64,000 nt of DNA from Deinococcus seoulensis (GTDB taxonomy: Bacteria > Deinococcota > Deinococci > Deinococcales > Deinococcaceae). Where the stretch lies: the NCBI RefSeq assembly GCF_014648115.1, contig NZ_BMQM01000009.1, positions 62,001-126,000 of the forward strand. The letters run 5' to 3'. The translations under genes and the position numbers were made by a program. A model generated the notes under the pieces. That model had not been told where the DNA came from, did no database searches, and saw nothing but the letters and a program-made list of their open reading frames with translations. Below are positions 7,505 to 17,640 of the stretch, piece by piece; positions within the stretch are counted from its first letter, which is position 1; every line of letters begins with the position of its first letter.

Positions 7505-8995
7505 ATGCCGGACCCCGTGCCCGCGCGCCGGGCGGCCCTCCCGGCCGATCTGATCCTCACGCTGGACCGCGCCCGGCCCGGCAGCCTGTCGCGGCAACTG
7601 GCCGGTCAGTTGCGGGGTGCGGTGCGCGGCGGGCTGCTGGAACCCGGTCAGCGTCTGCCCTCGACCCGCGCGCTGGCCGCGTCGCTGGGCGTGGGCCGCA
7701 ACGTGGTGTTCGAGGCGTACGAGCACCTGCTGGCCGAGGGGTACCTGAGCGGCCGGGACCGTTCGGGCACGTTCGTCGCGCCGGACCTTCCGGACGGCAC
7801 GCAGGCGGCCCAGGCGGCGCGGCCCGCTCCGGCGACCGGGGCGCGCTGGTTGCAGCGGCCCGTGCCGGAACCGCTGATCGAGGCGCCCAGTCCGGCCGGA
7901 ACGCTGGAATTCCGGGTGGGGCAGACCGACACGGCCACGCTGGACGGCAGCGGCTGGCGGCGCGTGTGGCGCGGGGCGACCCTGACGGCCCTGCCCGGCG
8001 ATTACGGCGACCCGGCGGGCGACCCGGCGCTCAGGGAGGCGGTCGCGGCGTACCTGAAACGCGCGCGTGGTTTCGCGTGCCGCGCGGACGACGTGATCAT
8101 CACGGGCGGCGCGGTACAGGGCGTGAACCTGATCGCGCAGGCGACCCTGCAACCCGGTGACCGCGTGGCGTTCGAGGAACCCGGGTACCGGCTGGCCCGG
8201 CAGATCTTTCAGGAGGCGGGCGCGCGGATCGTGCCGCTGCCCGTCGACGATGACGGCCTGAACCTGGAGCCGCTGCTGACTGCGCGGCCCGCAGACGCCC
8301 CGATCCTGCTGTACACCACGCCCAGCCACCAGTTCCCGCTGGGCGTGCGGCTGTCCGTGGCCCGGAGGCTGGCGCTGCTGGACTGGGCGCAGACGCACGA
8401 CGCCCTGATCCTCGAAGACGACTACGACAGCGAATTCCGCTACGGGGCCAGCCCGCTGCCGTCACTGGCGTCCCTGGATACTGGCGGGAACGTGGTGTAC
8501 CTGGGCACCTTCTCGAAGGTCCTGGCTCCGTCCGTGCGGGTCGGGTACGTCGTGGCGCCCCGGCCGCTGCGCGAGCGGCTGCTGCGCATCAAGAGCAAGG
8601 CGGACTTTCACACGTCCTGGCCGGTGCAGCGCGCCCTGGCGCTGATGGTCACGGACGGGCACCTGGAACGCCACATCCGCCGCATGCGCAAGACGTACGC
8701 CGCGCGCCGCGCCGCCCTCAGTGGCGCCCTGCACCCATCAGGCGGGAACGCCCGCCTGATGGGCCTGGAAGCCGGGTTGCACGCCCACCTGGAACTCGCG
8801 CCGCACCTGAACGCGGCCCGCGTGACCGCACTGGCCCGCGCGCAGGGCGTGACGATTCCCAGCCTCGACCCGTACTACCTGAACGCCCCGGACCGCAACG
8901 GGCTGCTGCTCGGGTACGGCGGCCTGACCCTGCCGGACGTGCAGCGCGGCGCAGAGGTGCTGGCGCGCGCCATCGAACAGGCCAGCCGCGAATAG
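7505..8995 (+). CDS. MocR/PdxR/GabR-family transcription regulator with aminotransferase-like domain
   Basis: A 496-residue protein. The GntR-type winged helix is at about 20-90 (GSLSRQLAGQLRGAVRGGLLEPGQRLPSTRALAASLGVGRNVVFEAYEHLLAEGYLSGRDRSGTFV). The rest is a fold-type I aminotransferase-like domain with the PLP lysine K338 in GTFSKVLAPSVRVGY and the upstream LEDDYDSEFRY motif. Members bind DNA and sense amino acids or PLP, controlling genes for PLP synthesis, GABA, ectoine or taurine use. The next genes (a polar amino-acid binding protein and ornithine aminotransferase) are plausible targets. ATG at 7505 is chosen because the domain starts soon after; the longer reading frame adds an unconserved leader. 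Confidence 0.82.
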   Translation: MPDPVPARRAALPADLILTLDRARPGSLSRQLAGQLRGAVRGGLLEPGQRLPSTRALAASLGVGRNVVFEAYEHLLAEGYLSGRDRSGTFVAPDLPDGTQAAQAARPAPATGARWLQRPVPEPLIEAPSPAGTLEFRVGQTDTATLDGSGWRRVWRGATLTALPGDYGDPAGDPALREAVAAYLKRARGFACRADDVIITGGAVQGVNLIAQATLQPGDRVAFEEPGYRLARQIFQEAGARIVPLPVDDDGLNLEPLLTARPADAPILLYTTPSHQFPLGVRLSVARRLALLDWAQTHDALILEDDYDSEFRYGASPLPSLASLDTGGNVVYLGTFSKVLAPSVRVGYVVAPRPLRERLLRIKSKADFHTSWPVQRALALMVTDGHLERHIRRMRKTYAARRAALSGALHPSGGNARLMGLEAGLHAHLELAPHLNAARVTALARAQGVTIPSLDPYYLNAPDRNGLLLGYGGLTLPDVQRGAEVLARAIEQASRE

Positions 8996-9067
8996 ATGGG
9001 CGGTGAAGAGGCTGGCCGCGTCCGGTCAGCCTGAACCCTCCTATCAGACTGGTGACAGAAACCTCGG

Positions 9068-9073
9068 CTATGA
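9068..9073 (+). promoter_or_regulatory. Candidate -10 box for the polar amino-acid binding protein gene
   Basis: TATGAT lies about 120 nt upstream of the 9192 start in a 196-nt gap. No convincing -35 is seen at 16-18 nt. A short inverted repeat (AGGCTGGCC / GGTCAGCCT, about 9013-9036) just before it may end the regulator transcript. The rest of the gap shows nothing else. Confidence 0.3.
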
Positions 9074-9191
9074 TCCCCTGCGGGTTCCGGCCCGCCCCGC
9101 CCCGGTCCCGCTCGGGGTTCACGGGGCACCGGCCCCTGCACGTCCTGCACCTCTCACTGTTCACCTCACACTCTGCTCCTCTGGAGGCATC

Positions 9192-9962
9192 ATGACCCGA
9201 ATTCTTCCCCTGCTGACCGGCGCCGCCGTTCTCTCCGCCGCTCTGCTGTCCACGGGCGCGCAGGCCCGCACCCTGAAAGAAATCAAGGCGTCCGGCACCA
9301 TCAAGATCGGCACGAACGCCGAATTCAAACCGTTCACGTACTTCGAGGGCAAGACCATGAAAGGCTTCGAGTACGACCTCGGGAACGCCATCGCCAAGCA
9401 GATGGGCGTGAAGGCCGAGTGGATCAACCAGCCGTTCGACGGCCTGCTGATCGGCCTGAACCAGAACCGCTTCGATCTCGTGATCTCCTCGCACGGCATC
9501 ACGCCCGAGCGCGCCAAGGCCGTGGATTTCAGCCTCCCGCACTACTGCAGCGGCGGCCTGATCGTCAGCCGTCCCGGCGGCCCGAAAACGGCGGCGGACC
9601 TGAAAGGCAAGACGGTCGCCACGCAGGTCGGCACCACCTACGTCGATCAGATCAAGAAGGTCACGGGCGAGAAGAACCTGCGCGTGTACCCCAACAACGC
9701 CAACGCCCTGCAGGCCCTGATGAGCGGCCGCGTGGACGCCATGGTGAACGAGAAATTCTACGGCCTGGAAGCCCTGAAACTGAACGGCAAGAAGTTGCAG
9801 CAGGGCGAGATGATGTTCCAGGAGAAACTGGCCATGGCGGTTGCCAAGGGCAACAGCACCCTGCTGAGCGCCGTGAACCAGAACCTGAAGACCGTGCAGG
9901 CGAACGGCACGTACGCGAAGATCTCGAAGTCGTACTTCGGACAGGACGTGCGCTGCAAGTAA
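9192..9962 (+). CDS. Polar amino-acid ABC transporter substrate-binding protein (family 3)
   Basis: A 256-residue secreted protein with signal peptide MTRILPLLTGAAVLSAALLSTGAQA and the SBP_bac_3 start pattern (LKEIKASGTIKIGTNAEFKPFTYFEGKTMKGFEYDLGNAIAKQMG). Further family marks are DLVISSHGITPERAKAVDFSLPHY, the DLKGKTVATQVGTTY hinge region and a C-terminal YFGQDVRC. Such proteins deliver amino acids such as arginine, ornithine or glutamine to a His/Gln-type permease, but no permease or ATPase gene is next to it, so it is an orphan binding protein here. GGAGG precedes ATG 9192. Lying between a MocR regulator and ornithine aminotransferase, a basic amino acid is a reasonable guess. Confidence 0.8.
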   Translation: MTRILPLLTGAAVLSAALLSTGAQARTLKEIKASGTIKIGTNAEFKPFTYFEGKTMKGFEYDLGNAIAKQMGVKAEWINQPFDGLLIGLNQNRFDLVISSHGITPERAKAVDFSLPHYCSGGLIVSRPGGPKTAADLKGKTVATQVGTTYVDQIKKVTGEKNLRVYPNNANALQALMSGRVDAMVNEKFYGLEALKLNGKKLQQGEMMFQEKLAMAVAKGNSTLLSAVNQNLKTVQANGTYAKISKSYFGQDVRCK

Positions 9963-9988
9963 GCGGCTGACCTGCCCTGCCGGTCCCG

Positions 9989-10018
9989 GCCCCCTTCCCG
10001 CGTGGGAGGGGGCTTTTT
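9989..10018 (+). terminator. Rho-independent terminator after the binding-protein gene
   Basis: GCCCCCTTCCC and GGGAGGGGGC pair with a single bulged T and a short loop (9989-10013), followed by TTTTT. It lies 26 nt after the stop codon, so the aminotransferase gene downstream needs its own promoter. Confidence 0.8.
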
Positions 10019-10046
10019 CCGGTCGCTTCCGGGCCGGGCCATGTGC

Positions 10047-10108
10047 AACTGGCTGGTCGTTTCTGGTGGGTTCTGGCTCTTTTCGCCAGCCAGTTCAGCC
10101 CTTACCAT
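10047..10108 (+). promoter_or_regulatory. Inverted repeat with candidate -10 upstream of rocD
   Basis: AACTGGCTGG (10047-10056) and CCAGCCAGTT (10086-10095) are perfect 10-bp inverted arms 29 nt apart, with TTCTGG repeated in the loop. A TACCAT -10-like box follows at about 10103. The spacing and position suit an operator for the MocR-type regulator encoded at 7505, but no binding consensus is known for it; a terminator role is unlikely because no T-tract follows. Confidence 0.35.
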
Positions 10109-10188
10109 CAGGGTGAAGAACCGCACCGGCCCTCCCCGTGGGCCGTTCACTGACCCGGACCGTGGCCCGCGCGCCGCGAAGGAGCACC

Positions 10189-11421
10189 ATGACCAGTACC
10201 CTCGAACAGACCCGCCGGACCCCCGCCCCCGGCACCGCCGCCGACCTGCTGCGCCGCGAGGACGCCCTCGGCGCGCACAACTACAAGCCGCTGAACGTCG
10301 TCATTCACCGCGCCCAGGGGTCCTGGGTGTGGGACACCGACGGCCGCCGCTACCTGGACTGCCTCTCGGCGTACAGCGCCGTGAACCAGGGGCACTGCCA
10401 CCCGCGCATCATCGGCGCGCTGACCGAGCAGGCGCAGCAGGTCACGCTGACCTCCCGCGCGTTCCGCAACGACCGCCTCGCCGCGTTCTACGAGACCGTC
10501 ACGCGCCTCCTGAACTTCGAGGCCGTGATTCCCATGAACACCGGCGCCGAGGCCGTGGAGACCGCCATCAAACTGGCGCGCAAGTGGGCGTACGAGGTCA
10601 AGGGCGTGGCGCACCACCAGGCCGAGATCATCGTCATGGACGGCAACTTCCACGGGCGCACCACCACCCTGGTCAGCTTCAGCAGCGAGGGGCAGTACAG
10701 GGACGCCTTCGGGCCGCTGACGCCCGGCTTCGTGCGCGTCCCGTACGGTGACGCGGCGGCCATCGAGGCGGCCATCACGCCGAACACGGCGGCCGTGCTG
10801 TACGAACCCATTCAGGGCGAGGCGGGCGTGATCGTGCCCCCCGAGGGTTTCCTGACCGCGCTGCGCGGCGTGTGCGACCGTCACGGCGTCCTGATGATCG
10901 CCGACGAGATCCAGACCGGCCTGGGCCGCACCGGTCAGTGGCTGGCCGGGGATCACGAGCCCGCGCGCCCCGACGTGGTCATTCTCGGCAAGGCGCTGGG
11001 CGGCGGCGTGTACCCGGTCAGCGCCGTGCTGGCCAGCCGCGCCGTGATGGACCTGTTCCAGCCCGGCGATCACGGCAGCACCTTTGGCGGCAACCCCCTG
11101 GCGGCCGCCGTGGCGCAGGCCAGCCTGGAAGTGCTGGAAGACGAGAATCTGCCCGCCCGCGCCGCCGAACTCGGCGAGTACCTGCGCGGGCGCCTGCGCG
11201 CCATGAACAGCCCCCTGGTCAGGGAAGTGCGTGGGCGCGGCCTGCTGATCGGCGTGGAACTGCACGTCCCGGCCCGCCCGTACTGCGAGGCGCTGCGCGA
11301 CCTGGGCGTGCTGTGCAAGGAAACTCACGAGACCACCATGCGCCTCGCGCCGCCGCTGGTCACCACCCGCGAGGACCTCGACTGGGCGCTGGAACGCATC
11401 GAACAGGTGCTGCGAGGCTGA
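10189..11421 (+). CDS. rocD: Ornithine aminotransferase (class III PLP enzyme)
   Basis: A 410-residue cytoplasmic enzyme. It transfers the delta-amino group of ornithine to 2-oxoglutarate to give glutamate semialdehyde, linking arginine/ornithine to proline and glutamate. The OAT start pattern GAHNYKPLNVVIHRAQGSWVWDTDGRRYLDCLSAYSAVNQGHCHPRI is clear. The PLP pocket shows MNTGAEAVETAIKLARKW, NFHGRTTTLVSFS, MIADEIQTGLGRTG and the Schiff-base lysine K268 in LGKALGGGVYPVSA, and HGSTFGGNPL closes the site. Length fits the family. The start at 10189 follows AAGGAGCACC. It is monocistronic, between two terminators. Confidence 0.88.
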   Translation: MTSTLEQTRRTPAPGTAADLLRREDALGAHNYKPLNVVIHRAQGSWVWDTDGRRYLDCLSAYSAVNQGHCHPRIIGALTEQAQQVTLTSRAFRNDRLAAFYETVTRLLNFEAVIPMNTGAEAVETAIKLARKWAYEVKGVAHHQAEIIVMDGNFHGRTTTLVSFSSEGQYRDAFGPLTPGFVRVPYGDAAAIEAAITPNTAAVLYEPIQGEAGVIVPPEGFLTALRGVCDRHGVLMIADEIQTGLGRTGQWLAGDHEPARPDVVILGKALGGGVYPVSAVLASRAVMDLFQPGDHGSTFGGNPLAAAVAQASLEVLEDENLPARAAELGEYLRGRLRAMNSPLVREVRGRGLLIGVELHVPARPYCEALRDLGVLCKETHETTMRLAPPLVTTREDLDWALERIEQVLRG

Positions 11422-11434
11422 CCCCCTCCGGCCC

Positions 11435-11472
11435 GGCGGCGGCCCCCTCCTTCACGGTGCGGGGCCGCCGCC
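11435..11472 (+). terminator. GC-rich hairpin after rocD
   Basis: GGCGGCGGCCCC (11435-11446) and GGGGCCGCCGCC (11461-11472) are perfect 12-bp arms with a 14-nt loop, 13 nt after the rocD stop. No T-tract follows, so it may slow or stop RNA polymerase only weakly, or protect the 3' end. Confidence 0.5.
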
Positions 11473-11526
11473 CGTTGGGTGCGCTGTCCAGCTGCCCAGA
11501 CCCCCCCGCTGTTCGCAGCGGGACTC

Positions 11527-11538
11527 GCCTGCTACAGT
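11527..11538 (+). promoter_or_regulatory. Candidate extended -10 for the beta-galactosidase gene
   Basis: TGCTACAGT (extended -10, hexamer at 11533-11538) lies 75 nt before the GH42 start. The -35 region (TGTTCG, about 18 nt upstream) is weak. The remaining 74-nt leader is G-rich and shows no riboswitch-like structure. Confidence 0.35.
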
Positions 11539-11612
11539 CCGGGGCAGTTTGCAGTGTGTTGCCGGGCGTTCCCGCCGTGGGTGGGGGCGACCCGGCTCTG
11601 AGGGGCGTGCGT

Positions 11613-13655
11613 ATGTTCGATATTCGTCGGTTCGATGGCGTGATTTACGGAGCGGATTACAACCCGGAGCAGTGGCCGCGTGAGGTGTGGGCCGAGGACG
11701 TCCGCCTGATGAACGAGGCGGGCGTGAATCTGGTGTCGCTGGGCATCTTCTCGTGGGCGCTGCTGGAGCGCGCCGAGGGGGAATTCCACTTCGAGTGGCT
11801 GGACGAGGTGATGGACCTGCTGCACGCGGGCGGCGTGGACGTGAATCTGGCGACGGCGACAGCCTCGCCGCCCCCGTGGTTCTCACTGAAGTACCCGGAT
11901 TCCCGTCCGGTGACGGTGGACGGCGTGCGGCTGGAGGTCGGCGGGCGGCAGCTGTACTGCCCGAGCCACCCGGCGCTGCGTGAAGGCGTGGCCCGCCTGA
12001 CCCGCGCCGTCGCCACCCGGTACGCGGACCACCCGGCGCTGAAACTGTGGCACATCAACAACGAGTACGGCTGCCACATCGACCAGTGTTACTGCGAGCA
12101 CTGCGCCCGCCGCTTCCGCGCGTGGCTGGAAGCCCGCTACGCCACCATCGACGCGCTGAACGACGCCTGGGGCACCGCCTTCTGGAGTCAGCGGTACACC
12201 GACTGGGCCGAGATCCAACCGCCGCGCCGCGCGCCCACCTACGCCAATCCCACCCAGCAGCTCGACTGGCGGCGCTTTAGCAGCGACAACATCCTGGAAC
12301 TGCACACCCTGGAACGCGGCATCCTGACCGAAATCACGCCGGACGTGCCCGCCACCACGAACTTCCTGGGGTTCCTGCCGGGCCTGGATTACTTCCGCTG
12401 GGCGCAGGAGGAGGACGTGGTGTCCCTGGACGCCTACCCGGACCCCGGCCAGCCGGACTCTCACCTGGAGGCCGGAATGGTGTTCGACCTGACCCGGTCA
12501 CTGGGCGGCGGGAACCGCTGGATCCTGATGGAGCAGGCGACGAGCGCCGTGAACTGGCGGACGCGCAACGCGCCCAAGGCGCCGGGGCAGATGCGGATGC
12601 TCAACCACCTCGCGCTGGCGAAGGGAGCCAGCGGGATCATGTTCTTCCAGTGGCGGGCCTCGAAAGCCGGCGCGGAGAAATTCCACAGCGGCCTCGTGCA
12701 GCACGTCGGCCCGGAGCGCTCGCGGGTGTGGCGTGAAGTCACGGCGTTCGGCGCGGAACTCAAGACCCTGACGCCCCTGCTGGACGCCCGCGTGCCCGCG
12801 CGGGTCGCCGTGATGTTCGACTGGCACAACTGGTGGGCGCTGAACATCGACAGCAAACCCGGTGTGATTCCGCTGCTGCCGCTGCTGGGCCGCTGGTACG
12901 CCGCGCTGCGCTCGCTCGGGCAGAACGTGGACTTCGTCGCGCCCGGCGGCGACCTCGGCGCGTACGACGTGGTCGTCCTCCCGAACCTGTACCTGATGGA
13001 CGACACGACCGGCGCGAAGTTGCGCGCCTTCACGGAGCGCGGCGGGCACCTGATCGCCGGGTACTTCACGGGCGTCGTGGACGGCCAGGAACACATTCAC
13101 CTGGGCGGCTATGGCGGGCCGCTGCGGGACGTGCTGGGCCTGTGGGTCGAGGAGTGGGACGTGCTGCTGCCCGGCCAGACGAACACCGTCACCCTGAACG
13201 GCGCCCAGGTCACCGTCACCGACTGGTGCGACGTGCTGCACCTGGACGGCGCCGAGGCCGTCGCCACCTACGACGGACGCTATTACGCCGGTCAGGCCGC
13301 CGTGACCCGCCACGCCACCGGGCAGGGACAGGCGTGGTACGTGGGCACCGAACTGCCCCCGGTCGCCCTGCGGGACGTGCTGCGCGGCGTGCTGGAAGGC
13401 GCGGGCGTGCCCCACACCCTGCTGCCCGCCCACGCCGACCTGAGCGTCTCGGCCCTCCCGGACGGCACGCAACTGCTGCACGTCCTGAACGCCCACCCGC
13501 ACGACACCCTGACCCTGACCGTCCCAGCCGGAGGCACCCTCTTCCCGGACGGCGGCGACGCCGGCACCCGGATCGAACTGCCGCCCCACGGCGTCACGCT
13601 GATCCACTACCCGCACGCCGTGCAGATCAGTGACGTGCAGGCCAGCGGAAGCTAG
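11613..13655 (+). CDS. Beta-galactosidase, glycoside hydrolase family 42
   Basis: A 680-residue cytoplasmic enzyme without signal peptide, close to the A4-type thermophile beta-galactosidases in length. GH42 hydrolyses terminal beta-galactosides with retention. The TIM barrel begins with GVIYGADYNPEQWP. The acid/base is E151 in HINNEYGCH and the nucleophile is E307 in ILMEQATS. A structural zinc site is visible: C116 (QLYCPSH) plus C159, C161 and C164 in CYCEHC, spaced as in the Thermus enzyme. A trimerisation domain (about 400-600) and a small beta C-terminal domain follow. GAGGGG precedes ATG 11613. It stands alone, with no sugar importer adjacent, so its natural substrate is uncertain (galactosides or plant cell-wall fragments). 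Confidence 0.87.
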   Translation: MFDIRRFDGVIYGADYNPEQWPREVWAEDVRLMNEAGVNLVSLGIFSWALLERAEGEFHFEWLDEVMDLLHAGGVDVNLATATASPPPWFSLKYPDSRPVTVDGVRLEVGGRQLYCPSHPALREGVARLTRAVATRYADHPALKLWHINNEYGCHIDQCYCEHCARRFRAWLEARYATIDALNDAWGTAFWSQRYTDWAEIQPPRRAPTYANPTQQLDWRRFSSDNILELHTLERGILTEITPDVPATTNFLGFLPGLDYFRWAQEEDVVSLDAYPDPGQPDSHLEAGMVFDLTRSLGGGNRWILMEQATSAVNWRTRNAPKAPGQMRMLNHLALAKGASGIMFFQWRASKAGAEKFHSGLVQHVGPERSRVWREVTAFGAELKTLTPLLDARVPARVAVMFDWHNWWALNIDSKPGVIPLLPLLGRWYAALRSLGQNVDFVAPGGDLGAYDVVVLPNLYLMDDTTGAKLRAFTERGGHLIAGYFTGVVDGQEHIHLGGYGGPLRDVLGLWVEEWDVLLPGQTNTVTLNGAQVTVTDWCDVLHLDGAEAVATYDGRYYAGQAAVTRHATGQGQAWYVGTELPPVALRDVLRGVLEGAGVPHTLLPAHADLSVSALPDGTQLLHVLNAHPHDTLTLTVPAGGTLFPDGGDAGTRIELPPHGVTLIHYPHAVQISDVQASGS

Positions 13656-13702
13656 ACCCGCCCCACCCACGACGATGGGCGTCCCCGCGCAGGTGGGGAC
13701 GC

Positions 13703-13775
13703 CCATCAGCCATCAGCCATCAGCCATCAGCCATCAGCCATCAGCCATCAGCCATCAGCCATCAGCCATCAACCA

Positions 13776-13779
<4 letters not shown>
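13703..13779. repeat. Heptanucleotide tandem repeat (11 units) overlapping the malic enzyme stop codon
   Basis: Nine perfect copies of CCATCAG are followed by two of CCATCAA, 77 bp without interruption. Read on the minus strand the unit is TGATGG plus one base, so each unit carries a TGA. The malic enzyme TGA is supplied by one of the CCATCAA units (13776-13778). It lies between convergent genes (GH42 and malic enzyme). A preceding GTCCCCGC...GTGGGGAC pair (about 13681-13700) can form a small hairpin. Confidence 0.9.
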
Positions 13780-15499
<1,720 letters not shown>

Positions 15500-15503
<4 letters not shown>

Positions 15504-16270
15504 CGGGTTCCTCCGGGAAGGACGGTCAGCGGGTGGCGGTTCATGTCCTTGAACAGCAGGTACTTACTCCACACTTTCCCCAGCGCGCCGTACCACTGCG
15601 GGCAGTGCGCGCCCATCCAGATCACGTCGCCCGCCACGACTGGGTAGTACACCTCCTGGAGCTTGTACAGGCCCTCGCCTTCCAGCATCAGCAACCCGTG
15701 CTCCATGTAATGAATCTCGGGGTACGGCAGGGTCGCGCCCGGCGCGAAACTCATGGTGCTCATCATGAAGTCGAAGCGCGGGTCGTCCGGCAGCAACTTG
15801 CGGGCGATCAGCCCCTCGTCGCCCTCGAACGGCGTACCCGGATTCTCCCGCTCGTTCCCCCAGCAGACCGGGGGGGCGTCCACACCCGGCGCGGCCTCGT
15901 ACGGCTTCTCGAACACCGCCAGCCGCGTGGCCTCGCGTGCCGTCAGCGTGTGCATCACGCCCGCCGGGAAGAACACGTGATCGGATTCGCGCAGCGTGCG
16001 CGCCTCGCCGCCCTCTACCTGCACGTCCACCTCGCCGCTCAGCACGAACACGAAGCGCTGATACCCGTGTGCGGACTCGCGCGCCTGCGCGTGGGGGGGC
16101 ATCTCGGCCGTGAACTGCACGAACCGCGCCCCCAGGCCCATCACGGGCGCGATGTGCAGCACGACCGCGCTGCCCGGCCACTCGGCCAGACCCGTGCGGA
16201 CGAAGGTTTCGGGCGTGATCACCGCGTGCGCCTCACGCAACGCGGAACGGGTGGAACCAAGGTGTTTCAT
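15500..16270 (-). CDS. allE: (S)-ureidoglycine aminohydrolase
   Basis: A 256-residue bicupin (YlbA/AllE/UGHY family). It removes ammonia from (S)-ureidoglycine, the unstable product of allantoate amidohydrolase, to give (S)-ureidoglycolate; Mn2+ is the usual metal. The first cupin (about 40-125) holds [21 protein letters not shown] and [10 protein letters not shown]. The second (about 165-245) holds [22 protein letters not shown] and [15 protein letters not shown], with E-H and H-Q ligands as in the family. It is between allB and malic enzyme and overlaps both by 4 nt, so it is tightly co-translated. Confidence 0.87.
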
Positions 16271-17640
16271 GCCTCTCCTGTGGGATGAATGCCGGGCGTC
16301 AGCAGCTGCCCGCGCACGGTGTCGCTGAACTGCGCGCCGGTGGGTGTCTGCGTGAAGACCGGCTGGCCGCGCAGGTACGTGGCCTGCACGCGGCCCTGGA
16401 AGGTCTCGCCACGGTAGGGGTTGCCCTGGTGGCGGTCGAACAGTTCGGTGAGCTGGAAGGTCTCGTTCAGGTCGACCAGGGCGAAGTCGGCGTCCATGCC
16501 GACCTCCAGTACGCCCTTGCCGCCCAGACGGAAGCGCCGCGCGGGATTCAGGGCGCTGACGGCCGCGATCAGTTCCAGCGGCAGGTCCCGCGCCCGGTAG
16601 CCGCCGTCCAGCAGGACGTTCAGGGTGGACTGCGCGCCGCTGATGCCGCCCCAGATGGCGAAGAAGTCGTCCCCGGTTTTCAGGTCGTGTGGGGCGGGCG
16701 AGTGGTCACTGCCGACCGTGTCGATCTGCCCGGCCTTCAGCGCCGCCCAGAGGGCCTCGCGGGTGCTGGCGTCCCGGATGGGCGGCGCGCACTTGAGCAG
16801 CGCGCCCAGGCGTTCGACGTCCTCGCCGGTCCAGTGCAGGTAGTGGGGGCAGGTCTCGGCGGTGACGTCCAAGCCGCGCGCGCGGGCCTCGGCGGCCAGG
16901 GTCACGCCGCGCGCGGTGCTGAGGTGCACGAGGTGCAGGGCCGCGCCGGTCTCCTCGGCGAACAGGATCGCGCGGCCCACCGCCTCGGCCTCCGTGACGG
17001 GCGGGCGGGACTCCAGGTAGTCGCGCACGCCCAGCCGCCCGTGCGTGCGGGCCACCTGCGAGAGCGTGCGCGTGAACCCGTCGCTCTCGGCGTGAGTGCC
17101 CACGACCAGTCCCAGGCGGCGCGCGGCGCGCATCCCGTCGAACAGCGTGGCGTCGTCGGCGGCCGGGAATTCATCCAGGCCGCTGTGACTCATGAACGCC
17201 TTGAACCCGATCACGCCGCAGGCGGCGAGGTCGTCCAGTTCGCCCAGGTTCAGTGGGGTCAGGCCGCCCCACAGCCCGAAGTCCAGCCGCGAGTGCGCCT
17301 CGCCCGCCGCGCGTTTCGCGTCGAAGGCCGCGCGGTTCAGCAGCGGTGGGCTGGAATTCAGCGGCATGTCCAGCAGGGTGGTCGCGCCGCCCGCCGCCAG
17401 CGCCTGCGTGCCGGTGTCGAACCCCTCCCAGTGGGTGCGGCCCGGTTCGTTCAGGTGCACGTGCGCGTCCACCACGCCGGGGAAGACGTGCAGGCCCGTC
17501 GCGTCGATCTCGGTGCGGGCGGGCGCGAACACGTCCAGCGCGAGGCTCACGATCTGCCCGTCCTGCACGCCCAGGTCGGCCCGGAGGGGACCGTGCGGCG
17601 TGACCAGCGTGCCGCCCCGGATCAGCAGGTCCAGCGCCAT
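16267..17640 (-). CDS. allB: Allantoinase
   Basis: A 457-residue cyclic amidohydrolase that opens allantoin to allantoate. The binuclear metal site is visible: [17 protein letters not shown] (HxH), the carboxylated lysine in [11 protein letters not shown], the ligand His in [18 protein letters not shown] and the Asp in [26 protein letters not shown], which is an allantoinase signature distinguishing it from dihydroorotase and hydantoinase. Its stop overlaps the allE start by 4 nt, and its own ATG overlaps the allC stop by one base (TGATG). It acts in the cytoplasm on allantoin made by the uricase operon at 29768-32206. Confidence 0.88.
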   Translation of the reverse strand: MALDLLIRGGTLVTPHGPLRADLGVQDGQIVSLALDVFAPARTEIDATGLHVFPGVVDAHVHLNEPGRTHWEGFDTGTQALAAGGATTLLDMPLNSSPPLLNRAAFDAKRAAGEAHSRLDFGLWGGLTPLNLGELDDLAACGVIGFKAFMSHSGLDEFPAADDATLFDGMRAARRLGLVVGTHAESDGFTRTLSQVARTHGRLGVRDYLESRPPVTEAEAVGRAILFAEETGAALHLVHLSTARGVTLAAEARARGLDVTAETCPHYLHWTGEDVERLGALLKCAPPIRDASTREALWAALKAGQIDTVGSDHSPAPHDLKTGDDFFAIWGGISGAQSTLNVLLDGGYRARDLPLELIAAVSALNPARRFRLGGKGVLEVGMDADFALVDLNETFQLTELFDRHQGNPYRGETFQGRVQATYLRGQPVFTQTPTGAQFSDTVRGQLLTPGIHPTGEA

